A DNA stretch of 43,188 bases from Actinocrinis sp046724665. GTDB lineage: Bacteria > Actinomycetota > Actinomycetes > Streptomycetales > Catenulisporaceae. The stretch spans positions 1 to 43,188 of the forward strand of contig JBKOWZ010000148.1 in assembly GCA_046724665.1 (NCBI GenBank), written 5' to 3'. Position 1 is the stretch's first letter; the number at the start of each line of letters is the position of its first letter. The translations under genes were made by a program, and so were the position numbers. Below are positions 1 to 7,878 of this stretch, one piece after another. Below the pieces are notes generated by a model that worked only from the letters and a program-made list of their open reading frames with translations, was not told where the DNA came from and searched no databases.

Positions 1-642
1 GGCGTGCGGCTCCCAGAGCCGCACCGCCGGGTCGAGTGCGACCCCGCGCGGGTCGGGCGGTCGCGGCGGCGGATCGGGGTCGTGCCCGGCGGGCGGCTCG
101 ACCGGCATCAGCGCGGTGAGCGCGCCGAGCAACGCCGACAGCCTGCCGTCGCGGTCACGGTCACCGTCACTGCCGCCGGCGCCGCCTGCACCGAAGAGCT
201 CTGCGTCGCTCGCGGACACGCCGGCCAGGAAGAGCCGAGCCTCTCCCAGCATGTGCGGGGCGTACCGCGCACTGATGGCGTTCCAGGCGCGGTCGAAGTC
301 GTGCCACCACGCCCACGCGCCGTCCTGCGGGAGCCGCGTTTCGGGCGGGGCCAGCGCGACGGACAGGTTGAAGACGTCGTGGTGCCGGCGCAGCACCGCC
401 TGGCTGTCCGCGAACGGCCGCTCCTGGAGGGCGAGCGCGCCGTCGAAGCCGTCCGGGACCGCGTCGGGGGACGAGGGCGGCAGCAGCGGCAGACCGAGCC
501 CTTCGACCGGCTCGGTCATCTGGAACGCCAGCCGGCAGCCGCGCCAGATCTCGCACAGGCCGCGGTAGGCGGCCGGGGCGTCCGGGCCGTGCGCGGGGGC
601 GTAGAGGTGCACGACGTACTGCTGGTCGAGCAGCCGCGTCAT
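1..642 (-). CDS. CATRA conflict-system protein, N-terminal part (cut by window edge)
   Basis: The reading frame opens with ATG at 642-640 and is still open at base 1, giving 214 residues of a longer protein. It aligns by eye with the complete CATRA protein at 6407-7864. Shared elements are a start of type VHLYAP/VHVVVP, a Y..L...W helix, an H-D-V-F strand followed by a hydrophobic 'L.V..AP' strand, a tryptophan-rich helix (WAWWHDF...W) and the block LGEARLFLA. The C-terminal half and any membrane segments lie outside the window. The ATG overlaps the stop of the upstream CATASP gene as ATGA, so the two are translationally coupled. Known of the family: CATRA proteins are predicted partners of TPR-CHAT/caspase proteases in bacterial conflict systems; their biochemical role is not established. 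A Gly/Asp-rich stretch near residues 165-178 looks like a linker. Confidence 0.75.
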   Translation of the reverse strand, partial: MTRLLDQQYVVHLYAPAHGPDAPAAYRGLCEIWRGCRLAFQMTEPVEGLGLPLLPPSSPDAVPDGFDGALALQERPFADSQAVLRRHHDVFNLSVALAPPETRLPQDGAWAWWHDFDRAWNAISARYAPHMLGEARLFLAGVSASDAELFGAGGAGGSDGDRDRDGRLSALLGALTALMPVEPPAGHDPDPPPRPPDPRGVALDPAVRLWEPHA

Positions 643-965
643 CGCCCGGTCGCCTTCGGCGGTTCCGCGTCAGGGCCGCCACGCAGCACGTGGATCAGCT
701 CATTGACGCGCTCGCGGATCCGCGGCGGCGCCTCCTGCCGGTCGGTGCGCGCCGCCCCGATCCGGGTGATCCGCATCGGCCCGGCGAGCTCCAGATCGGC
801 GGTGGCCAGCGCGATCGCGTCCGCGTCCGCCTCGGCCGCCGCGGCGGCGAGCGTGTCCAGCATCGCGCCGAGCAGCTCCCAGCGGGCCGGGGACAGCTCC
901 CAACGCGGCACATGGCTCAGGGTCCTGACGGCGTCCGCGCGGATGCGCGCGAGGTCGTCACTCAT
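639..965 (-). CDS. CATASP: small CATRA-associated protein
   Basis: A 108-residue all-helical-looking protein with no signal peptide or membrane segment. It shares with the other small protein of this window (6066-6410) an N-terminal amphipathic helix carrying a W-E/W-A.RW pattern (here 'VPRWELSPARWELLGAMLDTL') and a C-terminal signature, 'PPRIRERVNELIHVL' here and 'PPEIRERINKLISQL' there. The start ATG at 965 overlaps the stop of the upstream BTAD-macro gene (ATGAGTGA), and its own TGA overlaps the ATG of the CATRA gene. It is therefore sandwiched in a tightly coupled operon. Family knowledge: such small proteins accompany CATRA genes and are thought to be adaptor or regulatory components. 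No catalytic residues are evident. The family assignment rests on motif sharing plus invariant neighbourhood. Confidence 0.75.
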   Translation of the reverse strand: MSDDLARIRADAVRTLSHVPRWELSPARWELLGAMLDTLAAAAAEADADAIALATADLELAGPMRITRIGAARTDRQEAPPRIRERVNELIHVLRGGPDAEPPKATGR

Positions 966-2331
966 CCGGCGCCCTTCCGTCCTCGTCGAGCGTGCCCAGA
1001 TAGCGCTCCACCGCCGGCAGGTCGATCACACCCAGATCCTGCGGCCGCAGCACGATCCGCAGCTCCGGAGTGATCATCGAGCCGTTCCACCCGGCCCGCA
1101 CGAAGGTATCGACGATCAGCGTCAGCAGGTCGGCGCCGCTCGCACCGGGCACCCGCGCCAGCTTCGCGCCGACCAGCGGCATCGCGACCGGTTTGAGCTG
1201 GCCGCGCCGGCCCACCGCGACCCACAGCCGCTCAAGGCTGAGCCGCAGCTCCGGCCTGCTCGACCGGCCGACGAGGTCGTTGCCCTGCCGGGTGTACGCG
1301 ACCGCGAAGATCCACCGGTCCTCGTGCGGCAGCGGCACCACGGTGCCGATCGGGTAGCGCACCCGCTTGCCCTTCGGCTTGTCCCGGGCGCTCTCCCTGC
1401 CGACCGGGTCCACCCCGCGCAGCCCGCGCCGCAGCTCCCGATCGAGCGCCTTCGCGTCCGCGCCGTAGAGCCGGTGCAGCAGCTGGCCCTGCACGCTCTC
1501 GGTGCTGATCAGCTCGTTGCGTTCGGTCGAGGTGTCGAAGGTGTCGCAGAACCCGACGACGATGTTCGAGCCCTTCTGCTCGAACAGGTCCCCGCGCACG
1601 ATCGACAGCCGCGTGCGCAGGCCGGAGAACTGCCGCTGCAACAGCTCGTCGCCCCGGCGGGCGCGCAGCCGCGCGCGCAGCTCGGTGACCTGCGCGCGGG
1701 CCCGCGGGTCGTCAGGTCGCCGGTCGGCGACCAGCAGCGCCGTGGCCAACGCCTCGTCGAGGCGCCCCAACTCCACCTGGAGCTGGGTCAGCTCGCTGCA
1801 TGCCGATTCGTACAGGCCGCGCAGCCTGCGTATCCGGGCCGCGGCGAAGTCGGTCGGCTCGCACTCGGCCAGCGGCTCGCCGCGCCACAGTTCCAGCGCC
1901 TCCCGCAGCAGCTCGCACGATCTGCTGGCGGAGCACTCGGCCGCCATCGCATCGACCACCAGCCGCTCGAAACGCGCCGCGTCCACGTCGTCCGGATCGT
2001 GCACCAGCTGATATGCGGACTCTGCTTCCGCACCGACGAACACCGTGGACGTGCGCAGCGCCGACTCTTCCGGAGCGGTGCCGTCGGCGTCCAGCAGCCG
2101 GCGCAGAGCCATGATGCGCTGCTGTACCTCGGTGCGGCTCGCCCGATTCCGGTGAGTGCGGTCGATCGACCGTGGCCACAGTTCTCTGTGCAGCCGGCTG
2201 ACTGGTACGGGCGCTGCGTCCGCCGCGACCAGCAGCGCAAGCGCCCTCGCCGACAACGGGGGAACGCTGACCGCATGCCCATCCACCTCGAGCAACAGCG
2301 GCCCGAGCACCTTGATCTGTAAACGCGCCAC
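958..2331 (-). CDS. Winged-helix/BTAD protein fused to a ThsA-like macro domain
   Basis: A 457-residue protein. The GTG start at 2331 is preceded by GGGGAG at a six-base spacing. Residues about 1-98 form an OmpR/SARP-type winged helix ('IKVLGPLLLEVDG', then LSARALALLVAA...ELWP). Residues 105-228 form a bacterial transcriptional activator domain (BTAD, TPR-like helices: ALELWRGEPLAE, LYESACSELTQLQVELGR, ALLVADRRPDDPRAR). Residues about 243-415 resemble the macro domain seen in Thoeris ThsA-type proteins: GDLF (247), VGFCDTFDT (259), YPIGTVV (326) and MPLVGAKLARV (384). Macro domains of this class bind ADP-ribose- or NAD-derived ligands. The inferred role is a ligand-responsive transcription or signalling switch for the CATRA operon it heads. 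It is not a stand-alone SARP pathway activator, because the C-terminal third is a macro domain and the downstream genes are CATASP and CATRA. Confidence 0.8.
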   Translation of the reverse strand: MARLQIKVLGPLLLEVDGHAVSVPPLSARALALLVAADAAPVPVSRLHRELWPRSIDRTHRNRASRTEVQQRIMALRRLLDADGTAPEESALRTSTVFVGAEAESAYQLVHDPDDVDAARFERLVVDAMAAECSASRSCELLREALELWRGEPLAECEPTDFAAARIRRLRGLYESACSELTQLQVELGRLDEALATALLVADRRPDDPRARAQVTELRARLRARRGDELLQRQFSGLRTRLSIVRGDLFEQKGSNIVVGFCDTFDTSTERNELISTESVQGQLLHRLYGADAKALDRELRRGLRGVDPVGRESARDKPKGKRVRYPIGTVVPLPHEDRWIFAVAYTRQGNDLVGRSSRPELRLSLERLWVAVGRRGQLKPVAMPLVGAKLARVPGASGADLLTLIVDTFVRAGWNGSMITPELRIVLRPQDLGVIDLPAVERYLGTLDEDGRAPDE

Positions 2332-2469
2332 TGCGATCTCCCCAGTCGCCGGCCCGCATTTCGACCGGCGACGCCGGCAAGGAAAGTGTACGCACTGAGG
2401 TCCGCTCTTTCGTGCGATTCTTGATATGGCGGCGACCAATTCAGTCACGCCGGTTTGGGGGGCCAGATC
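2332..2469. promoter_or_regulatory. Shared divergent promoter region of the two CATRA operons
   Basis: This 138-bp gap separates the GTG of the BTAD-macro gene (leftward) from the GTG of TPR-CHAT 1 (rightward), so it must carry both promoters. Ribosome binding sites are visible at each end: GGGGAG before 2331 on the minus strand and the G-run at 2457-2462 before 2470 on the plus strand. No convincing -35/-10 pair or operator repeat could be picked by eye. Confidence 0.5.
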
Positions 2470-5400
2470 GTGGAGCCTGCGTTCGGAGCCGGCCGTGATG
2501 ACGCCTGGGAGCGGCTGGAAGACCTCCTCGCGAAGGCGGCGCAGGGCGGCGATATCAGGCTGCTGCTGAGCGCGGAGGCGGTGGCGGCGGCGCGTGATCT
2601 GGCCGCGGCGACCGATCCGACCGTGGACCTCGACGCGGCGTGCTCGCTGGCGTCGTATCACTGGAACCGATATCTGATCTTGCCGAGGCGCGCCGACCGC
2701 GTGGATTTCGCGGCCTGCCTGAGATATTTCGGCCTCTTCTTCCCCATCGCGCCCAACCGGGTTCCCGACCGTGTTCGCAGCCTGCTGCATCGGGGGTTGC
2801 GGCGCGGCTTGCGCAGAGCGGACCTGCGCCAGGTGGGTGACCGCGTCGCCGTCTGCTTCGCCGAGCATCAGCGGACCGGGTCGCGCTCGCCGCTGCTCGA
2901 GGCCGCGGCGCTGCTGCGCGTCGCCGTTGAGGCCACGCCGGTCGATGACCTCAACTACACCGCGCGCCGGTCGAACCTCGCCGCCGTGCTGCTCGAGGCG
3001 TACCAGACGCTGCTGTGGCCCGATGTGCTCCTGGAGGCAAGGGATCTGACTCGGTCGCTGCTCGACGCGCTTGCCGAGGTTGATCCGGACCGAGTGACCG
3101 TCCTGATCAACCTCGGCAGCATCCAGCGCGGGATCTACGAGTTCAGCGAAGATCTCGACGATCTGCGGGAGGCCGAGACGCGGCTGAGGCAGGCGGCCGC
3201 CCTGGCGGGGCCGGACGATCCGAGCCGTCCGCTCGCGCTCACGGTCCTCGGCTACTGCCTGCGTACGCTCTTCGAACGCGGCGACGAGCCGGACGTAAGG
3301 CTGCTGCTCGAAGCGCTCGACGTCGGTCGGCAGGCAGCGGATTCACTCGCTGACGACCACCCGCTGCTGGCACGGGCGCTGTCCAATCTGAGCCTCACGC
3401 AGTGGATTCACGCTCTGCGCACCGACGACGCCACCGCGCTGAAAACGGCGGTGGCCACCGGCCGGCGCGCCGTACAGGCGGCGCCCCGGGACAGCACTCA
3501 GTACGCTGCGATGCTGTCCAATCTCGGCGGCATGCTCCTGACACTCTTCCAGCGCAGCTACGACGCCGACGTCCTGGCCGAGGCGGTGAGCGCCGGCCGC
3601 GAGGCCGTGGCCGCGATCCCCGTCGGGCATCTGCTGCGGGCGAGGCACGAGGCGAACCTGGCGTTCGCCCTCGCCGCGCACGCGGACCTCACCGGCGAGA
3701 GCGTGGACTTGGAGGAGGCCGTCGCCGCGGGGGAGCGGGCGATGGCGGCGGTGGCCGCCGCGGATCCGGCCCGTGGCGCGATCGCCAACAATCTCGTGCT
3801 GGTGTTGTCGCAGTTCTACGAGCGCACCGGGGAGATCGACGCGCTGATGCGGGCGTTCGACCGCTGCGACGAGGCGGTGCGGACGCTGCCCGTGCACCAC
3901 CCGGTCCGGGTGTCGGTGCTGTCGAACGCGGCGGCGATCGCGCATTCCCTGTACGAGCTCTACGACACCTTCGGGCCGACTGGCGTGGCGGAGGGCCTGG
4001 CAGAACCGAAACTGGTGGACGACACGGGGATCCTCGTCGAGGCCGCCGTCGAGTTGGGCCGGGAGGCGGTGTCCGCGACCGCGCCGGATCACCCCGACCG
4101 GGCCAAGTTCCTCTGCAATCTCGCCGTCGCCCTCCACGCGCTCCACGAACGCGCCCAGCAGCCCGAGTTACAGACCGAGGCCGTGGACTACGCACGGCAG
4201 GCGGTCGAGGCCCTCGCGCCCGGGCATCCGGACCATGCGATGTACCTCACCAACCTCGGCAGCTTCCTGAGTGCCCAGGCGCGCCGCACCGGATCTGCGG
4301 CTCCACTCGCTGCGGCCTACGCGGCGTTCGCCGAGGCATGTGAGAACACTGCCGGCAGCGTGGACGTCCGCATCAAGGCCTACCGCCGCAAGGCCGCGCT
4401 CGACTTGGAATCCGGCCAGGCCGGGTTGGCTCTCGCGGCGCTGGAGGAAGCCATCGCGTTGACGCAGCTGCTCGCCCCGCGCAGTCTGACGCGCATCGAT
4501 CGGGAGCGCCAGCTGCGGCGGCTCGCCGGATTGCCGGCCGAGTGCTGCTCGGCCGCTCTGGCTGCGGGTCGGCCGCAATACGCGGTTGAGCTGCTGGAAC
4601 AGACTCGGGGCCTCCTGGCCGCCGACCGGGTCGATGCGGTGAGCAGTGATCTTGCCCGGCTGCGCGTGGTGCGGCCCAACCTGGCCGAGGAGGTCGAGGC
4701 GCTGCGCGATCGCGTGGACGCATTCGGGGCCGGGCAGCCCGGATTCGAGTTGCCGTTCGTCTTCTCCGAGGAGGGCAACGCCGTCGGTGCGCCTCCCCGT
4801 CGTGATACGGCGACAGCGCTGCGGGAAGCACAGGCCCTTGCCGCCGAACGACGCGCCGCGCATGCGCAGTGGACCGGATTGGTCGAGCGGATCAGGGCGC
4901 TGGACGGTTTCGCAGACTTCTTGCGCGCGCCCCGATTCGCTGACCTCGCCGACGCGGCCTCGGACGGCCCCGTCGTGTTCCTGTGCGCCGGCCGCGCCGG
5001 GGGTAATGCATTGATAATCACGAGCGGCGCCGAGGCGGCCGTCCGCGTGGTAGAGCTACCAGCGCTGGACGAGGACACTGTCCTCGATCGTGCCGCCGCC
5101 CTTCTCGCGGCCGTGGCTCCCGTGGGTGACCGGGACCGTTCGGCCGCAATCGCCGCGCAGGAAGAGAGCACGCGCGTGCTCGCGTGGCTCTGGGACGCCG
5201 CCGCCCAACCGGTGCTGAGCGCCTTGGGCCTGCTGACCGATCAGGGCACGACGACAGCAGCAGATGCAACCGATGCGCCGCCTGCGCGGTGGCCGCGAGT
5301 GTGGTGGTGTCCGGTAGGAGTGCTCGCGTTCCTGCCGATCCACGCCGCGCAGCGCCAGGCAGATGCCCCAGATGGCCCACCCGGGGCCGTGATGGACTGC

Positions 5401-6066
5401 GTCGTCTCTTCGTACACGGCGACGCTGCGCGCGTTGACGTACGCACGTGCCCGAGCGCCGCACTCGCCCGAGAGCACGGCGCTCGTCGTCTCAGTGTCCG
5501 ATGCCGCAGGTCAGTCGAAGCTTGAGCACGTCAAGGACGAAGCCAAGCGAGTGGCCGAACTGCTACCCGGAACGCGGCTGCTGGCCGATCCGACGCAGCG
5601 CGCGGTCCTGGACGCGTTGCCGGAGCATCGCATCGCCCACTTCGCCTGTCACGCCTCGGCGAACGCGCGCGATCCCGGTGCGAGCCGCCTTCTGCTGGCC
5701 GACCACGCCGAGTCCCCGCTGACCGTCCGGCAGATCAGCGCCCTGCGGCTGACGGCGGACCTGGCCTACCTCTCCGCCTGCGAGACCGCGGTCACGTCCG
5801 CAGGCCTGGCGGACGAGCCGGTCCATGTCACCGGCGCATTCCAGCTCGCCGGATACCGCAGCGTCATCGGAACGCTGTGGCCTGTCAGCGACCTGATTTC
5901 AGCGAGGCTGACCGAAGGGTTCTACCGCGGCCTGACCGAGAACGGCACGCGGCAGCCCGCGACCGATCGCGCGGCAGCGGAACTGCACCACGCGATACGC
6001 GCGTTGCGCACCCAATTTCGCTACGCGCCCGCGGCGTGGGCCGGGTACATCCATACCGGAGTGTGA
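2470..6066 (+). CDS. TPR-repeat CHAT-domain protease 1
   Basis: A 1198-residue protein. The frame also offers TTG at 2455, but GTG at 2470 is preceded by a G-rich ribosome binding site (2457-2462) and is preferred. Residues about 60-720 are helical repeats of roughly 48 residues, TPR-like, with recurring 'L.NLG..L...F....D...L..A...GR.AV.A.P..HP' units. Residues about 860-1198 form a CHAT domain (caspase HetF associated with TPRs). The catalytic His is in HFACHAS (H1061) and the Cys in YLSACETA (C1104), followed by the usual 'AFQLAGYRSVIGTLWPVSD'. The domain is predicted to be a clan CD cysteine peptidase. Here His is followed by Ala rather than the commoner Gly. It is the first gene of a four-gene operon; its TGA overlaps the ATG of the CATASP gene. 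The inferred role is the effector or activating protease of the CATRA system. There is no signal peptide, so it should be cytoplasmic. Confidence 0.88.
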   Translation: MEPAFGAGRDDAWERLEDLLAKAAQGGDIRLLLSAEAVAAARDLAAATDPTVDLDAACSLASYHWNRYLILPRRADRVDFAACLRYFGLFFPIAPNRVPDRVRSLLHRGLRRGLRRADLRQVGDRVAVCFAEHQRTGSRSPLLEAAALLRVAVEATPVDDLNYTARRSNLAAVLLEAYQTLLWPDVLLEARDLTRSLLDALAEVDPDRVTVLINLGSIQRGIYEFSEDLDDLREAETRLRQAAALAGPDDPSRPLALTVLGYCLRTLFERGDEPDVRLLLEALDVGRQAADSLADDHPLLARALSNLSLTQWIHALRTDDATALKTAVATGRRAVQAAPRDSTQYAAMLSNLGGMLLTLFQRSYDADVLAEAVSAGREAVAAIPVGHLLRARHEANLAFALAAHADLTGESVDLEEAVAAGERAMAAVAAADPARGAIANNLVLVLSQFYERTGEIDALMRAFDRCDEAVRTLPVHHPVRVSVLSNAAAIAHSLYELYDTFGPTGVAEGLAEPKLVDDTGILVEAAVELGREAVSATAPDHPDRAKFLCNLAVALHALHERAQQPELQTEAVDYARQAVEALAPGHPDHAMYLTNLGSFLSAQARRTGSAAPLAAAYAAFAEACENTAGSVDVRIKAYRRKAALDLESGQAGLALAALEEAIALTQLLAPRSLTRIDRERQLRRLAGLPAECCSAALAAGRPQYAVELLEQTRGLLAADRVDAVSSDLARLRVVRPNLAEEVEALRDRVDAFGAGQPGFELPFVFSEEGNAVGAPPRRDTATALREAQALAAERRAAHAQWTGLVERIRALDGFADFLRAPRFADLADAASDGPVVFLCAGRAGGNALIITSGAEAAVRVVELPALDEDTVLDRAAALLAAVAPVGDRDRSAAIAAQEESTRVLAWLWDAAAQPVLSALGLLTDQGTTTAADATDAPPARWPRVWWCPVGVLAFLPIHAAQRQADAPDGPPGAVMDCVVSSYTATLRALTYARARAPHSPESTALVVSVSDAAGQSKLEHVKDEAKRVAELLPGTRLLADPTQRAVLDALPEHRIAHFACHASANARDPGASRLLLADHAESPLTVRQISALRLTADLAYLSACETAVTSAGLADEPVHVTGAFQLAGYRSVIGTLWPVSDLISARLTEGFYRGLTENGTRQPATDRAAAELHHAIRALRTQFRYAPAAWAGYIHTGV

Positions 6067-6410
6067 TGGAAGACATCTTCGATGACGCCGCCGAGCTGCT
6101 GCGCAGGGCAATCAAGTGGGAGGTTCCCGCGACGCGGTGGGCCCGGATCGGCGACGTGGTGGCCGCGATGGAATCAGCACTGGCCGGAGCCGATCCGTGG
6201 ACCAGGGTTAGCGAGCAGGCCGCCGAACTGGCGCTGCTCGGGCCGTACCGTGTCTCCACCAGACTCGGCGATCGCCCCGTCGTCCCGGCGCCGCCTGAGA
6301 TCCGCGAGCGCATCAATAAGCTCATTTCCCAGCTGGTACGAGAACCCCGAATCGGCGAGGCCGCCGGCAACACACCCCGCTCCGTCCGACCCGCCGAGCC
6401 GGACTCATGA
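6066..6410 (+). CDS. CATASP: small CATRA-associated protein (second copy)
   Basis: A 114-residue protein starting at the ATG whose A is the last base of the preceding stop codon (TGATG). The frame is open further upstream inside the CHAT gene, but that part is antisense in character to nothing recognisable and lacks a ribosome site, so the coupled ATG is chosen. Features are an N-terminal acidic helix (MEDIFDDAAELL), a W...RW segment, and the C-terminal block PPEIRERINKLISQL shared with the copy at 639-965. A proline-rich tail follows. Its stop overlaps the CATRA start as ATGA. It is predicted to work with the CATRA protein encoded next; the molecular role is unknown. Confidence 0.78.
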   Translation: MEDIFDDAAELLRRAIKWEVPATRWARIGDVVAAMESALAGADPWTRVSEQAAELALLGPYRVSTRLGDRPVVPAPPEIRERINKLISQLVREPRIGEAAGNTPRSVRPAEPDS

Positions 6411-7864
6411 CGACCGCGCCGCCCTCCGGAGTCGGTGCCTGGGCCCTCACCGTGCACGTCGTCGTCCCTGCGCGTGGCGGGCATGCCGGGGCGTCCTACG
6501 AGCAACTACGCAACCTGTGGTCCGCATGCGCCGAATCCCTCGGCACCACGGCGCCGATCCCGCGACTCGCGCTGCCCACCGAGCTGCCGGAGAGCCTGAC
6601 GCACGCTTCCCGCAGCGGACCGCTTGCCGCCTGCGCAGCCGAGGACGAGAGCGGGATCGTGCAGGCCTTTGTCGTCCGCGAGCACGACGTCTTCTGCCTG
6701 CTCGTGATGATCGCACCTGATCCGGCCGAGGCAGTGGACTGGCACGAGCTCGAAGCCAAGTGGTCCGCGGTACGCGTCGCAGCGGGAATGTCAGACGCCG
6801 TAGCCGGTCCAGTCCTCGGCGAAGCGCGCCTGTTCCTGGCCTTGCTCGACGACGACGCACCGGAGCAAGAGGCCTGCGTCGCGCCGCCACGCGTGCAAGA
6901 CGCCGTGCCCCAGTACCCTGACACCGACGCGGACTGGTGGCGGCGCGGTCACTTCACGTCCTCTGGCCTGCGCGTGTGGGAGACCTCTGCTCAACCCGAC
7001 GATCGCGTCCTGCGCCGTTTCGTCGTCCTCGCCTCCCGCCGCGACGAGAAGCTGCTGGACGCCTGGGTGTGGACGCGCGGCGAGGCCGAACTGCCGCCGT
7101 TCGGCCGCTACCTGATGCACATGGCCAGGATCCGCTACCAGCTGCGCGTCTACGCCGGCGGCGAGGCGGTGCGGCAGTTGCGGGCCGAGGCGGACAGCCG
7201 TGTCGAGCGCCTGCTGGAGTTGCTGGAGCGCGACGTCTCGGCTGGCCCCGCGGAACTCGTCTCCGCCTCGACGCGCCTGACCGTGCTGCGGGTGAAGTCG
7301 GCGGGGCTGGTCGCGGCGCTGACCGGGCTGCGCGAGATGCGCCGCACCGTGCAGATCGCCGCGTGGAACATGGCCGCCGCTCTCGGCGGCGACGCGGTAC
7401 AGGCTCCGCTCGGCGGCGTGCGCGGTGCGTCCGCGCTCGCGGAGGACCGTGCGCTGGCCGACTGGTTCGCGACCCAGCTCGAAGACGACGCGCTGTACCT
7501 TCAAGCAGCCTGCGACCGCACCCGCGACGTCGCGGAGATCGCCGCGACCGTGATCGAACACGGCCTCCACGAGCGCCAGGAGGCCGCGGACGGCCGACGT
7601 GAGCGCTTCAACCTGCTCCAGACGGCGATCATCAGCGCGGTCGTCATGGTCCTTACGGCCGTGCAGGCGTTCGGCTACCAGGTACCGCTGCCGGGCCCGG
7701 CCAAGGCCCCGCTCATCGCGGCCCTCGGCGCAGTCACTCTGCTGCTGGCCGCGGTCGTGCTGCGTCTGGCGACCGCGCCGGGCCGCAGCCTGCAAGCGTG
7801 GTTCAGCCGCGTCGCCTTCGGGCTGACGATCGCAGCACTCATATGGTTGCTCGTCGCGTGGTGA
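6407..7864 (+). CDS. CATRA conflict-system protein with three C-terminal membrane helices
   Basis: A 485-residue complete CATRA protein. Residues about 8-150 form the N-terminal alpha/beta domain shared with the partial copy at 1-642 (VHVVVPA, Y..LRNLW, HDVFCLLVMIAP, LGEARLFLALL). Residues about 175-400 form a second domain, starting near WWRRGHF, rich in helices and ending in a long coiled segment. The last 85 residues hold three hydrophobic helices (about 403-422, 435-455 and 467-485) with a short Arg/Ser-containing loop between the second and third. The protein therefore probably sits in the inner membrane with its main domains in the cytoplasm. It overlaps CATASP (ATGA) and is followed after 14 bases by a second CHAT gene. 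Family knowledge predicts a partner of the CHAT peptidase. A membrane role such as recruitment or pore formation is inference from the helices. Confidence 0.78.
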   Translation: MTTAPPSGVGAWALTVHVVVPARGGHAGASYEQLRNLWSACAESLGTTAPIPRLALPTELPESLTHASRSGPLAACAAEDESGIVQAFVVREHDVFCLLVMIAPDPAEAVDWHELEAKWSAVRVAAGMSDAVAGPVLGEARLFLALLDDDAPEQEACVAPPRVQDAVPQYPDTDADWWRRGHFTSSGLRVWETSAQPDDRVLRRFVVLASRRDEKLLDAWVWTRGEAELPPFGRYLMHMARIRYQLRVYAGGEAVRQLRAEADSRVERLLELLERDVSAGPAELVSASTRLTVLRVKSAGLVAALTGLREMRRTVQIAAWNMAAALGGDAVQAPLGGVRGASALAEDRALADWFATQLEDDALYLQAACDRTRDVAEIAATVIEHGLHERQEAADGRRERFNLLQTAIISAVVMVLTAVQAFGYQVPLPGPAKAPLIAALGAVTLLLAAVVLRLATAPGRSLQAWFSRVAFGLTIAALIWLLVAW

Positions 7865-7878
7865 AGGGGAATGGGCCG

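Noticed and set aside
4..2322. A long open frame of more than 700 codons on the plus strand
   Set aside because: It lies antisense to the CATRA, CATASP and BTAD-macro genes, has Arg/Pro/Gln-rich low-information sequence and no recognisable domain. It is a typical high-GC shadow frame.
958..2331. Reading the BTAD gene as the SARP pathway activator of the NRPS/PKS cluster
   Set aside because: It is 25 kb away, co-transcribed with CATASP/CATRA genes and fused to a macro domain; no SARP-type heptamer repeats were seen upstream of the biosynthetic operon.
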